DNA of 64,000 nt. It comes from Pterobdella sp. o SKG-2022 (taxonomy: Eukaryota > Annelida > Clitellata > Hirudinida > Piscicolidae). The notes under the pieces are model-generated. The model made no database searches. It was given only the letters and a program-made list of their open reading frames with translations, and was not told the origin of the DNA. Below are positions 37,756 through 50,580 of this stretch, piece by piece; position 1 is the first letter of the stretch; the number at the start of each line of letters is the position of its first letter. A program made the translations under genes and the position numbers. The stretch lies in assembly GCA_964035795.1 (NCBI GenBank), contig OZ038320.1, forward strand, positions 20,664,589 through 20,728,588, in the 5' to 3' direction.

Positions 37756-40700
37756 ATGAAAGAAATGATCGGTGGTTGTTGTGTTTGTTTAGATGATCGA
37801 GGTTACGATGAAAACCCGATTGTATATTGTGATGGCAGTGGGTGTTCTGTCGCTGTGCATCAAGGTTTTATACTCAAATTAGAGAAATTTTTGTTGTTCA
37901 ATATTTTGAGCAAAGTTATCGCATTTTGTTCTTTTTTAATTTAACCGATTACACATGTAAAAACTGTTCCTTTTATCTGTTATTTTTATCGAATTTTTTG
38001 AAAATGCAAAATTAGTTCTAGTTCGTTTTAAATTTATGCTAACTAGTTAATTACTCATTTTTGAATACGACTTTTTTGTGCTAAATAAATCATGAAGAAA
38101 ACTATAATTTCCAAATGAAGCTTTTTATAGCAAAATTTCAAACAAGTGGAATACCTTTAATTGCTGAAATTCAATTTTTACATGAATTTATTCAACAATA
38201 TTTCAAAATCTATTGGTTTTAAAAAGTTTTTTTTGGTTTATTTTTTGAATACAAGTATAATAAATTTACATTTTGTAGTATGATTTCAAAATTCTTGGAA
38301 AACAGATATTTTCGTAAAATAATTTCAATTTATTAATTCAAATATTTATAATGAATATATGACGCAGCCTGTTATGGAATCATCTCAGTTCCTACTGGTC
38401 CCTGGTTCTGTCGCAAATGTGAGAGTCAAGAAAGAGCTGCTAGAGTGGTTAATCTTATTATTATTTTTATAGTACTTTGTTATAAATGAACTGAAGAATG
38501 TTCACTCAAAAAAAACCATTAGAGATGTGAGTTGTGCCCACATAAGGATGGAGCTTTGAAAAGGACAGATAATGGAGGTCTGTAGACATTTTATAATAAA
38601 TATAATTTTTAATATGTTTAGTTGTGTGCGATGACTGTTATATAATTTCAAGTTAACATTTTTATGTCCAAGTTCTTTATATTCTCAGCTTCCTAAGAGT
38701 AATTTTGTTTTCTCATATTCATAACAGCCTCAACTTAGTACAAAGGGTTTTTTTCAATGTCACATCATAAAAACCCTTTAAAGATGTTAAATTTTGAGAT
38801 AATAGTTGTTATTTATTATTATATAAATTTCTATTTTCATCCAATATATTACAATGGTATATCAAGATATTAAAAATGAAATTCTTATTCAAAGTCATTT
38901 ATTAACATGATTATGTTATATAAGTATCTTTTATAATTGAGTTTGAAAAAATACATCTAATTTCTCAAAATTCATTCTCAAACCAAATGGCTAATGAGAG
39001 ATTTGTTTGCTCGTATAGCTCAGCTGGTATTATCTAAAGTTATTGAGTTCAATCCTGTGTTTGGCCAGCAATTAGTACCCATTCCAATATGTGTTTTTGC
39101 TAAATTAATTTTGTAGCAATCGATCTGATCTATGAAGAAAAGCACTTTATAAACAGCATATTACATTACATAAATAGGTTGGTGTCATGTGGTGTGTGCT
39201 CTTTACATTCCTGAAGTATCATTTGCTTCTATCGTATCTATGGAACCCATCATCATAAAGAAGGTTCCTTTTGAACGATACAACAAGGTTAGTGTCTGCT
39301 AAATTATCATGTGAATTATATAGTTTAATTTATTCATGATTTACCATCTTCATTGGTAATTTTTTATAATAAAACATAGCACCTAATACTTAGTGTTGCA
39401 AACAGTCATGTATAATGTTCATAGGCATGTTACTTGTGTGAGGAGCAAGGGAGAGGAAACAAGGCTACCTCTGGAGCTTGTATGCAGTGTAACTACAAAG
39501 GATTCTCATGCAAACAACACTTTCATGTCACTTGGTCTTTAAATATTTCTACCTTTGTTTTGTTATGTCCATATTTATTTTCTTTTGCTCATTTATATGC
39601 TTTACTAATTCATGTTGAAGAAAAATTCATTGATTTGTTATTTACTTATTAGAAATTTTTAATATCAAAGAATTTAAAATATTTATTTTAGTAGCATTTC
39701 AAATTTGGTCTCTAGGTCATTTTTTCAATTAGACATGTTTTCTTACTCTATCATTAAATGTTTGATTGAACAGTGCTCAAGCAATGGGCTTGCTAAAAGA
39801 AGAGTCAAACAGTAAAAAGAAAGTTTCTTACTGTGGCTATTGTGGATACCATATTAAAAAATTGGTAAAGCTCTAAGTATGATTCTTTTTGTTAAATTTT
39901 TTGTGTTGTTTTGAAGTAATCATATTTTTATTTGAATGGCATTATGCATTCATGTGTTTTGTTAAATGTAGTTCTTTATCAAATTGAAATTAAGTTAAAT
40001 GGCAACTATCGGTGTATGCTTAAATAAGTTTACACCTTATATTATTAGATATTATTATCTTAATAGAGAAGGGAAGTTGCATTGCTGGGGAAAGATGGCT
40101 TGGTGATGAGGAAGGGAGATAAAAAAGTTTGTTTGCAGTTGCTATTAACAATCCAATGTTTTTATTTTATTTGTTTTCAATGATAAAATCTAAAACTTGT
40201 TTGTAAAGCTGAAACCAAAATCTGGCTGATTTTTATAGCTGATAACTATTAAATTTTAAAGATATTTTTTATTGTATTTTTAAACTTGTTCATTTAACGC
40301 ATTTTCAGACTCTAAGTGATCAAGAAAGTGTCGGTTCAAACAAAAATGAGGTGAATATCATTTTTTAATCAATTAATTTTCAGTTTTATCGGTTTTTAAG
40401 CCAAATGGTAATTTATAAAAACTAAGAAAAAGCTATTAAAACATCGACTTTGTATTAGGTTTTCTCTTTATATGATAGTGTTACGTTCATTTTTCAAGGT
40501 ATCTTTTACAAACTCAAAAGAAGAAAATCTTTCTTGTGATGAAACCTCTAGTGGAAATTGTATAAATAACTCAAAAAGAATTATTAATGATAACAAACAA
40601 ACTTCCAGTTCAAACAATAAATTTAAGAAAGACAAAACTATTGATACTCTGATTACAGATAATAGGAATATAATCAGCTTTAAAGTTTCTACGGTTTTAA

Positions 40701-43700
40701 CGTCTGTTGAAAACGTTGCAACGAGCACTATAAGTGATTGCAACACAAATAAAGAACTAAAAGTCAACGTCAACGATATATTTAATGGTAACAGAGAATC
40801 CAAAGATATCACACCAAAATTAGATGAAGGAATTAAAAGAGGTATAGAGAAAAATTGTATTAATGCTGATAAGCAATTGAAAGAAGAAAGTAATGGAAGT
40901 GATAAACGAACGCCAAGAAAAAGCACTAAAGCAAATAAAATGGAACAAGATGCTGAAATGAAAACTAAACAAACTCCAGAGAAAGTAACACTGACGCCTG
41001 AGAAAAATGGCATTGAGGATGCCAGTGACTTCAGACTCTTCTCAGGAATGGAGGTGAGTGCTGTGGTGGATGTTGTCACTTCCAGGACTCCAAAGAAGAA
41101 GGATAATGACGGAAATAAAATTTCAAAAATTTTTGAAAATAATAACCTTGATGCAGTTCATGGAATAAAATCAGAAGGTGGTGGTTTGTATCAAAATTAT
41201 AACAAAATGGTTGATCAAAATAGTAATTCTGATGGGACTTCTGACCTCAATAGCACCTCAGCGTATGATGAAATTCAGAGTAAAGAAACACATAACAAAA
41301 GAAAAAGGAAAAATGAAAAAAGATTTCAAAAAAAAAATAAAAATGCAAAAGTTAATAATACACAAAATAAAATAAAAACCAAAAACCAATCGTTATCCGC
41401 TTCAAAAAACGTCAATGATTTTGATCAAGCATTCTTCTGTTCTGACGCCATCCAACAAATTCCCTCTTTTTCTTCCAATCCACCAATACCAAAACACCTT
41501 AAACCTGCGTTATCTAATGAGAATTTTGATTGGAAAAAGTAAGTTTTAAGTTCACTGTTTTGCACTATAACTAGTCTTTAGTGATTTTCAGAGTTATATC
41601 GATAGTTTTCCTCCGACTCAATTGAAGTTTCCATAATAATTCTTTATTAAGTCAAAGTTTATTGTATATTTAAAAGGCTTTATCATTATTTTTTCCACTG
41701 TATTTATTTTTTGGTTTACCAATATGCTTTCATTCAAAAATATTTTTGTAAAGCTTTAAAAATACTGAAAGTAGGATAAAGCCTCAAGCAACTTAAGATT
41801 ATTACATCAATTTGACCTCGTTCGAAACAAGGCCACATCTATTCCACTTTATGCACTTTTTCACATACATTATAATGATTATTTCCACTCAGAGCTCTGG
41901 TTTTATTTCTGTTAATTTTTTTAAAGCAATTTCCTAATTAAAAATTCACCATGCCTAAATATGCATTCTTCCTTATTTTCTCTAAGCATTATGTGAAAAC
42001 GACTCACATCTTTAATGTTTAAATTCAGAAAAAATCAATTATAAATTTCATTTGATTATTTTTTGAATAATTTTCAAAATATGAAAAAAATGGAGATGCA
42101 ATAATAAGGGAAATGGAACTTTTCATGCAACACTGCATTCAACTGCCCACTCAAAAATTAAAAATAAAATCTGCCCACACGCCATTTATTTATTTAAAAA
42201 TAATTCAAATCTAACTTTCAACAGCAAAAAGGTATCTAGTATAGAAGAGTTGTTAGAAATCCAATGGAATTTAGGGGCCTCACTGCTGCACAAACATGGC
42301 CAGGGATTAGAAAGTAATTTTTTTCTTAAACTATCGAATCATTTTTTAAAATAACTTTCATCGTTTTCTCAAGTATCTCCTCTGTTGGAAATGTTGACTC
42401 AATTGCAAAACGATAATCGCTTTTTGGAAAATTCTATTGAAAAATTAGCAAGCCAAAGAGATCACTTACTTTTTGTTAACAATCAAATGGCTAATAATCA
42501 ACCTCACCATAAATATGCTTTTTCTTTATCCAATTATTTGCATTCTAATTCTCAAACTTATAGTATACCATCTTCTAATCCTAAAATTCCTGTAGTGGCT
42601 TCTAATTTGTTAGAGTCAAAACTCTCCGATCAGTCGGGCCACAAATACAACGACATCAGAGGTAACTTATTAGCGGCCCCTGGTAATACAGTCAACAATG
42701 TCCTGCAACAATCAAAACAACAAGTTTTACAATCTCAAAAATGTTTGCAATCTTCGTCCAAAGCATTAGTGCATTCTAATCCCCAACTCATGTCAACTTC
42801 TCAACCAGTTTTCCCTGTTCCATTAGAATGTCACCTTGATGGATTTTCTCCCAAAGTACTCCAAGCAATGCAGCCTGGTAGAAAAAGAAAGACTTATGAT
42901 AAAGTAGGGTTCAAACTCATTTTTTGCTTATTTAAAAAAAATATTGAAAAGTCTGTTGTAGAGTTTAAATTTTTCATCATTTGAAACAGACTTCTGATCA
43001 TCAGCAAATCTGCAACTCGAGCACATCAGACTCTGCCATCAAATACAACAGTTCTTCAAATTCACTGCAGTCTCCACAAGCATCCAACGCCACGTCATCA
43101 AAATCAACCACTTCATATTTACCTAATAATCTTTATAATACTGCAAGTTAGTGTATAATTTATTTTAAAAAATTGTTTGTTCATTTTCTTTTAGAAACAT
43201 GGTAAGTATCTTACATTTTTATAATTTTCGTTTTTATTCGTCAAAAATTGAGAATTTTAAAGATACGTTTATTACAGTAAAGAAACTAAAATTTTCGAAA
43301 TATTCAACTTCGCCGTAATTGGTAGTTATCCGCTTCAAAAAACGTCAATGATTTTGATCAAGCATTCTTCTGTTCTGACGCCATCCAACAAATTCCCTCT
43401 TTATAGTTCATAGTTAATATGTTCCTGTTCATACATATAACTCCAACAGATGAAAAAGATTCACTTTGTAATGGGCTGACACATACGACTCTGGTTAATC
43501 ACAAAAATCCCAAAAAGAATAAACTTAAAAGTTACATTAATAGTATAACACTTAGTGAGGCCATAAATAATGGCGCTCTTTTGAATGGAAGTTCGTTCGT
43601 CAATAATAATTATGCAATTTCCAAAAACGCTTCTTTCTTCAATGGAGTAACTCGGCCTTTAACCCCTAACGTTTCAATAGGCAGTTTAATTAACAATGAT

Positions 43701-44750
43701 TTCAATCACGACAAAGCAGCTAACCATAAAACACTCAAAGCAGTATCTAAGAATAATAAATGTGATTCTTCTCACGTCACTTCAAAACAAAACAACACCC
43801 TTAAAAGTCAAGGCAGCGATCACGCAATCAAACCTCCCAGCACTAGTAGCTCAATCACTAGCAATAATACGCCTTCACCTTCTAATAGCACTCTCACCAC
43901 TTCTACACCATCTCCACCTTCTTTCCCTCATTTCAATAAACAACCTTTGCCTTTTCCCTTCAACCCCAACCTTTTGCCAGTATGAAATTTTTTAATTATA
44001 AAAATCGATAAATTTTATTATCTGTTTTCTGATCGATTTTATGAAAAAAATTTCAACATTTCAACCATTTTTTTATTTAACAGAATATGATTTCATTATT
44101 CAATTCTTAAATGGCAACTTGAATAAAATAAATGTTTAAATAACTGGAGTTAATTTTATAACGTTATAAGAATCGTTGTATAAAACATTTGTGAGATTGA
44201 AAATAAAATCCTGAGTCAGTTTCACTAGCTTCAAACATCAAAAACGCTCAAAGACTTCAAATTAATCGAATCGACCTCACTTCACAGAAACAACAGATGG
44301 CTTTGATGCAGCTCTACAAGCAGCAAAACCTTATGCGACCACCACACCTGCCCTTCTTCATCCACCCTCAAATCCTCCCCTTCATCCTGGCTGAGAATGC
44401 TTCTCAAGGTGGTTTGTATGATGGTTGACTATTCAAGACGTGTTACAAGCTTTATACCGTTTTTTAATTAATTGAATTGGATATGGATAAATAATGTTAC
44501 GACTTGAAAATTTTGACTTCATTGTACTAATTTTTTTTATTTTTCGTTTTATTATATATTAAATCATCTTCAAATTTTAAAATAATGCCTAAAGTATTTT
44601 TAAAAAATTGTTCCGATAGGCAAGCATGGGAACGATATATATACATCATCTTCGACATCTTCATCGTTTTCTTCTTCATCCATATCCACTTTCTCGCCAT
44701 CTTCTGACAAAAAAGTTGCTGTTGTTAGCTCATCTATTTCTCAAATATAG
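37756..44750 (+). CDS. MLLT10: AF10/AF17 orthologue (PHD protein of the DOT1L complex), 14 exons
   Basis: Exons: 37756-37864, 38368-38447, 38523-38577, 39178-39287, 39425-39534, 39774-39864, 40309-40350, 40499-41538, 42225-42313, 42374-42903, 42990-43146, 43450-43979, 44288-44408, 44620-44750. All junctions are in phase and give 1064 residues, close to human AF10. The start MKEMIGGCCVC is the conserved one. A C4HC3 PHD finger spans about 6-60 (PTGPWFCRKCESQERAAR). The zinc knuckle and extended PHD follow to about 185 (RCELCPHKDGALKRTDNGG, ALYIPEV, QHFHVTCAQAMGLL). Exon 8 is a long Lys/Asn/Ser-rich linker. Exons 9-10 encode the octapeptide/leucine-zipper segment (SIEELLEIQWNLG; LTQLQNDNRFLENSIEKL). 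In the family, PHD1-knuckle-PHD2 reads unmodified H3K27 and OM-LZ binds DOT1L. Homologues are Alhambra (fly) and zfp-1 (worm). The C-terminus is Gln/Ser-rich. One orthologue probably serves for both vertebrate MLLT6 and MLLT10. Confidence 0.95.
39008..39160 (+). mobile_element. tRNA-derived SINE, copy 2 (AF10 intron 3)
   Basis: The head reads CTCGTATAGCTCAGCTGGTA (A box), with a B-box-like GAGTTCAATCC. The anticodon arm is shortened. The body shares CAATTAGTACC, GCTAAATTAATTTTGTAGCAA and CACTTTATAAA with copy 1. Its end is about 18 bases before AF10 exon 4, so the SINE lies against that exon's acceptor. Confidence 0.78.
41392..41469 (+). repeat. 78-bp exact repeat, exonic copy (AF10 exon 8)
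   Basis: Identical over 78 bases to 43325-43402. Here it is coding (SASKNVNDFDQAFFCSDAIQ), so this is the source copy. Confidence 0.93.
43325..43402 (+). repeat. 78-bp exact repeat, intronic copy (AF10 intron 11)
   Basis: Exact direct copy of the end of AF10 exon 8, located in intron 11 just 47 bases before exon 12. It lacks its own splice sites and sits about 1.86 kb after the source. It is either a very recent duplication or an assembly error. Confidence 0.93.
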
Positions 44751-46680
44751 CCCCACACACGCTGTTTATTTTAAACTATTAATTTCAATGTTATTTATTG
44801 AATGATAATAAAACTTTTTAAATATACACAAAGCTTTATAGTTATCGTTTGATCTCTGTTAAAAGTTGTGTCATGTTATTTATAAAAGTTTGTGAAGTCC
44901 AATTGACTTGTATTAGAATTTATGGGTGTGTTATTTAAATATTTGTGGTTATTTTTGCTTTCACACTTGTAATAGGTTTTCCAAAGTTCATTATGATAAT
45001 CCTATTAAATCTTTCATGAAATATAAGAAAATTTATTTTATTAAGTTTTATTAACATTGAAGAATTATTTATTTTCTTTGAAATCGAAGTTTGTTTAGAG
45101 AAGATTTAAATTGCTGTTTGTTTCTTTTGTTTCATTGGTGATAGGTTGAACGACGTTGTTGCTTAATTTGAAACTTATCCTGATATCTTTCATTGCATCA
45201 ATATTCACTTTATTTTAGGAATTGTTTGTTGGTCTTTTAGCAGCTAGAACAATAACCCATTTAATATTTTCGTGCAGAAAATGTTTACACTTATTTACAA
45301 TTTCCAAACCACTCAGGAATAAATGTAAAGTGCTTTTCTAATGATGAAAGTAGATGTTAGCTTATTTACTTTTTTGTGGTTCTGAAGTTGATTAGGCTTG
45401 TAAACTTTGAATTTTTTCATTATTAATTTTCACGTTTATTTCGTTTGTTTTATTGACACAAAATAATTTTTTATGAAGTTATTTATAACCATACAAATTG
45501 AAATGTGCTTTTCTATACATGAAATTTTACATACACAGCATGAGAATAAAATTAACATTTCATGTGCAAGTTCTTCATCTTCTATTTAAAAAATTCAAAA
45601 TACTTATTTGACTTATAAAATCAACTTTGTGAAAGTTTTCAACGTCTAATCATTTCGAGAGTCTGTAACTTTTGAAACAATCTATCAGCATATTTATAAT
45701 TAAATATTTTCGTATTTATTTTAGTCAGTTTCATAACTTTCAACAATCTTCACTTTTAGCATCAAATGAACTTCGTTCAAATCTTTACTTTATTGAACAC
45801 TATCTTTATAGTTTATTTTTCACCATATAGAGATTTGTTATAACAAGCAATCTACTTGGAGTGGTCTTCAAAATAAATTTTCATGAATTTTTAAGTTCAT
45901 TCAATTTTTTAAAGTTCCCATTTTGCTCATTAAATAACAGCCTCGTCTGATGGTAATTTTATTGGTACCCTTTTGTGGGAAATTTTTCTGTTTTTGAAGC
46001 ACTAGTTTGGGTTAGCAGCTACTATTGGTCTCCGCCGATTATACACTAGTGGTATTGGTATTGCTTAAACATCAGGAACACCATCTGGAATTTGCTGTCA
46101 TTTTAGTGTTGTAAAATATTCAAATGATTTGTATGGAATTGTTGTAAAGATTTGAGTACGATTAGTGGAATGTTATTTTCCATGTGATTATTCTTGTTGT
46201 CCTTGTTAATTACAATCATTACGTCTTGATTGCCAACATAACTACTTATGATTCTTACTCATTATTAACTCAAAACTATTTTATTTACTCAAATTCGAAT
46301 GTTAATATAGATATTTTTATAATTGTTACCAATTTGTTTTTTCTAGTTGTTTGTATTGGAATATAGGTATATGATGTCGGTAGTTTATCAAGTTTTTTGC
46401 TTTATCGTTCGATTAATTTTTTTCAATTTTTAATGTCAACGTGCAAATTTATTGTCGTAATACTTTGTCTTTTGATGACATTGTTATCATCAGTATACGT
46501 TGAATTTGTCAATAAATTAAAAACTACTCACTTGATTTTCAATTTAAAACAATCGTTTAGTGATAGTGAAATATGACAATGTTTTTCTTCAATTTTTAAA
46601 TTTTTTATGTGTAACAGCATCAACTGCTACAGCTCCAAGAGAGGTTGTTGGTAATCTTTAATGTCGCCATAATGAAATAG
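44751..46680. other. AT-rich intergenic DNA after AF10
   Basis: A candidate AF10 poly(A) signal AATAAA is at 44807-44812. No gene is seen after that. A short less AT-rich patch at 45960-46090 includes partial inverted repeats around CACTAGT. Confidence 0.5.
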
Positions 46681-46689
46681 TTGAAAAAT

Positions 46690-46935
46690 ACGGTGTTGGT
46701 TCAAAAATTAAAGCACAGTTAAAACAAGCTAGTTAAAACTTATACTTGGAGCCCGGCAAGGTTCTGCTCCAAACTTTTTGTTGTTTGTCATTGTTTTGAA
46801 AACATTGTACAGAGAATTGGGAGTTGTTATGTGCTGATGACTTGATAATTGCAAAATGCTTAAAAGTTTCTGTGCTTAGAAAAATTTTAAACAAGAAAGC
46901 TCAGTTCTCTAAGCCAAGGTTCAAATTCTGAAAAA
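46690..46935 (+). mobile_element. Degenerate LINE RT fragment
   Basis: The plus strand contains, in shifting frames, GARQGSAPNFLLFVIVLKTL and CADDLIIAKCLK: the GxRQGS and xADD boxes of a LINE reverse transcriptase, with the intervening bases partly deleted. It most resembles the YADD-type elements at 4204-5250 and 28350-31290. No other domain remains. Confidence 0.75.
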
Positions 46936-47399
46936 TGCATTTGCGAAGTATGCTTCAAAAGTATCTGCATAAGATAAAATAATCTTTCGTATATTATTTT
47001 TTTTTGATTTGGTCATTTATGTTTCTAGGGAAAAGAAGTTCCAAGCCGCACAAAGCTGTTTTAAATTGGACCAATCATAGGCTTTGAAAAATGTTAGTTT
47101 TTTTTCTTGAAAATATTCATGTATCATAATGTTTAAATATTCACGGATTGTACAAAAAGCTTTGTTAGTTGAAAAATGTTAGTTTTTTTTTCATAAAACT
47201 TCTAAAAATGATTATTTCAGTATTTTCACAATGTTTTTGGAGTTCTATGATTGGTGCCTAAAGCTATTCAATACCTTTTGCGTGATCACGAAGTGCTTGT
47301 TTTTTAGAGTAAGTATTCACAGAAAAAATTTGGGAGGATAACCCTTAAATCGCATGCACGCAAAAATTTGCAACTAAGCACAAAACGCACAAAAGTATT

Positions 47400-50300
47400 G
47401 AAAAAATTCTCTTGAAGATGAGATTGTTGGAAATGAAGTAAGTGAGAAAAATGTTGTTGAAGATGAGATTGAAAATTTTGATGTTTCTGCCTCTTGAGGA
47501 ACGAATTACAAGGACTACAGAGTTCAAAGATTTGATACAGCTGCTACAACAGCACACTCAACTACAACAGAAGCAAATGGCAGAGCTCATATTACGATTG
47601 AAGACACCGACAAAACTTTTACTGCTCCATCACAAGCAGTGCGTAGTCCATCATAAATGACCAAGGATTTCATTGAAATCCAATATTATCACAAGTATTA
47701 TACTGTGAGAGAGCGTTACCACTTTCGGTCTAGCTTAAAACGCAAATCTGAGAAAACAATTCAAAAGCTAGCTGCTCGAATACGACAAAATGCAGCTACT
47801 TGCGATTTTACAACTAGATGACTTTGAAAACCCGTTTCATTTGTACTATCTACAAAGAGGCCGTAGTGAAAGCGCTTTTCAAGATTACAAAAGACGACTT
47901 GGCTTTCAGCAAGGCAATACAGATAGCGTTGGAAACAAAAAAGCATCGCAAGCAGCTAGAAAAACAGTCTATGGATCGAAAAAATAGCCGGTGTTTGAAA
48001 AAAGTCAAGGTAGGAAAACTTCGCTAGTGAAGAAGCTGTCAAGGTTAAAACCAACTTCATCTATTTTCTGCATACCATGTAGCAAACCAAACCACAAAGC
48101 ACCTGATTGCCATTTCAAAAACCATGAAGGTAAGTACTTTTATAACAAAAGCCATATTGAAAAGTTCTGTCTTAGGAAAAGAAAGCAAATGAGGTTAACT
48201 ACATTTCTTAAAAACCAGTACTTACAGTTCACTCAATCAGTGAGATCAGCCAACCAACATCACAGTTGCAGGTGAATGGCAAGTCCTTCGTTTCTGAAAT
48301 CGACACTGGTTTAAAAGACAATTTCTGGCGCAAAGAGGTCTGGAAGCAATTGGGCAAACCAGAACTACAACCAGCCACTAGCCACTGTTATTCAGCTACC
48401 AAAAGCTGTTTGCCAATCCTTGGCACTTGCACTGTTACAACAGACATAGGGGTTTTACCACTTCAAGAGAAGAAGTGAAACTCAATGTGGCAGATATTCC
48501 TGGATTAAACCTACTATGATGGCACATTATATATATATACTTAATTTCCGTCTTTAGACATAATCACAATTAACAATGAGTCCTAATAATTTCTGGATAT
48601 GCATCTTTATCGATTTTTTCAATGTTTTCCATTTTTAATTTGAGATAGTTCATTTCAAATATTAATGTATTGAGAAGAGCTGATAGTGGTCTGCCTCTTT
48701 TTCTCTTGGAATTCTTTAGGGCTTTTTCTAAAATGTTTTTTGCTGGCGAGTCGTTACCGCATATGTAGACTGTTTTGCCTTTTAGATTACCCACCCAAGT
48801 TGTTTTCTTTTTTGATTGCTTTTTGAAGGCTGTGTTGGATGCAAAAAGGATATTTTCTTGCATGAACTCTTCCAAAATCAACCCATTGTTATTCTGGCAA
48901 CCTTTGTTAGGACCTCCTTGTGTAAATGACTTATTTTTGTCCTTGTGTAAATGACTTGTGAAATGACTTATTTTTTCCAATTTTACTGTTGACTAGGCAC
49001 ACTATTACACAGTGTAATACTAACGTAAACCAAATACTTAAAGGTGACTACACTTCAGTACACAAAATTGGTCTGAAATCAAATAAAGATATTCAAAATC
49101 TCCAAGATGATTACAGTATTGAAAACAAGAGCTCTACTGACAGTGGCAATGTGAATACCCTGAGCCATCTTCTGGTTGTTGGAGACACCAGCTTTGACGA
49201 AAAAGAGGAAAATGCCGATATCACTAATGTCTGCACCTTTAACACAGTGAATACTCAGTTTCAACCAAAAACTGGATTATTGGCTAAAAAAACTAAGACA
49301 GATCCAGTGCTTTCAGTAGTTAAAAGATACACTTAAGAGAGCTGGCGGCATACGTTAAGTGCAGAAAAGTTTCGACATTACGAGAGACACGAAAACTCAT
49401 TGTGTTCAAAGCATGGGTGCCTATTCCTAGGATTGAAAGTCGTCATATCCCCAAAGCTACGTGGTGGAGTAATAAAGCTGATGTACTTAGGTCATTTTGT
49501 CATGCGACGGGTGGAGGAGCTCGCACGCTCAACAGTCTACTACCACGTATAGATGAAAACATTGAAGCTTTGAGAAGATCATTCCTTTCATGCGGAGCCC
49601 ATCAAAATGCCAGTACCATACCAGCTAATTATTCATGGATGCTATCAGAAATAAATGGACTCGTGTATGTGTTGAACATGCCATTAGCTTCAGGGGAACA
49701 GACTGGCTGGTGATGGTTGATGCTTACTCCAGATATCCTTGCATTCATCCTACAAGCTCAAAGACGACTATGGCACTACTAGAGCAAGTCTGCACATTTA
49801 GGATATCCGCACACTATATTAACAGACAATGCAACACGTTTTCTGTCAGCGAAATTCCAATCATGGTGTAGAAAGCGGGGAATCACACACCCCACCGAAG
49901 CCTCTCACTATTCTGCTACCAATAGAGCAGCTGAACGATTAGTAAAAAATTTCAAACAATCTCTAAAAAACTGTTTGTTTTCCCACAAAATAGCTTTTCA
50001 AAAGTTCTTTATGCAATACAGACGTATGCATTTGGACTCAGTATATTTACACAGTGAACTTTTGAACGAACGTCAAATCAAGAGTAAGCTAGATACACTT
50101 CTACCTTCTCTTCTACATGCTGCTCAAGGCCGTTAAGCAAAAGCTGCATTCAAGTGGAGAATCTACTTGGACAGTGTAAAGAATAATCTACTTATATAAA
50201 AAAAAGAGCTATCTACTCTTTACTGTAGACCAAAAAAAATAAAAAACCAAGGTGAGTACCAGCAGTTGTGACCAAAGTTCAAGGCACAAAAAGCGTGAAT

Positions 50301-50580
50301 GTACGATTTGCACACACTTGTCCAGTTTAGCGACGTCAGATCGACCAGCTTCGCCCACGCTATTACTCAGTAGAAGACACTGAGTCGGAAGATAACTCAA
50401 AACAGCCAGCCAATACTTCTCCAGCTCATACGAATACATCCAACAGCACATCAAGATCTCGTGCTCATCGTTTCCCACGTGCATCTACACAAATGGCTAA
50501 CAACTAAGGACCTTCTAATCCAAGGCGTTCTAAACGACTCAAGCCAAATACATTTCACCGACGTCAGTTTGGTAAGGAGG
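47400..50580 (+). mobile_element. Ty3/Gypsy-like retroelement, gag-PR-IN with RT deleted
   Basis: Degraded Gag-like frames lie at 47442-48060. A CX2CX4HX4C zinc knuckle (CIPCSKPNHKAPDC) is at about 48070. A retropepsin segment with VNGKSFVSEIDTG and LPILGTCTV is at 48266-48478. Reverse transcriptase and RNase H are missing. After a nested LINE (48540-48985) the frame resumes with the linker seen before integrase. Integrase follows at about 49500-50100: RIDENIEALRRS, a CX2C-type H2C2 finger end, GWLVMVDAYSRYPCIHPTSS, then a decayed TDNAT and ATN-AAERLVKNF region. Many stops make it non-functional. The integrase wording fits the Ty3/Gypsy class common in invertebrates. It is followed by a putative LTR; no 5' LTR was found. 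Confidence 0.85.
48540..48985 (-). mobile_element. Nested LINE deletion derivative inside the Gypsy element
   Basis: The minus strand reads one open frame of about 136 codons. It contains endonuclease-end residues (LILEEFMQENILFASNTAFK, then TTWVGNLKGKTV) fused directly to a LINE C-terminus (KRKRGRPLSALLNTLIFEMN). The whole RT between them is missing, which suggests an internally deleted copy. Insertion interrupts the Gypsy pol region between protease and integrase. A TA microsatellite at about 48527-48540 abuts its 3' end. Confidence 0.7.

Noticed and set aside
40468..41079. 203-codon minus-strand open frame
   Set aside because: Antisense shadow of AF10 exon 8; its composition (Leu/Ser/Phe runs) is what reverse-translated Asn/Lys/Ser-rich sequence gives.
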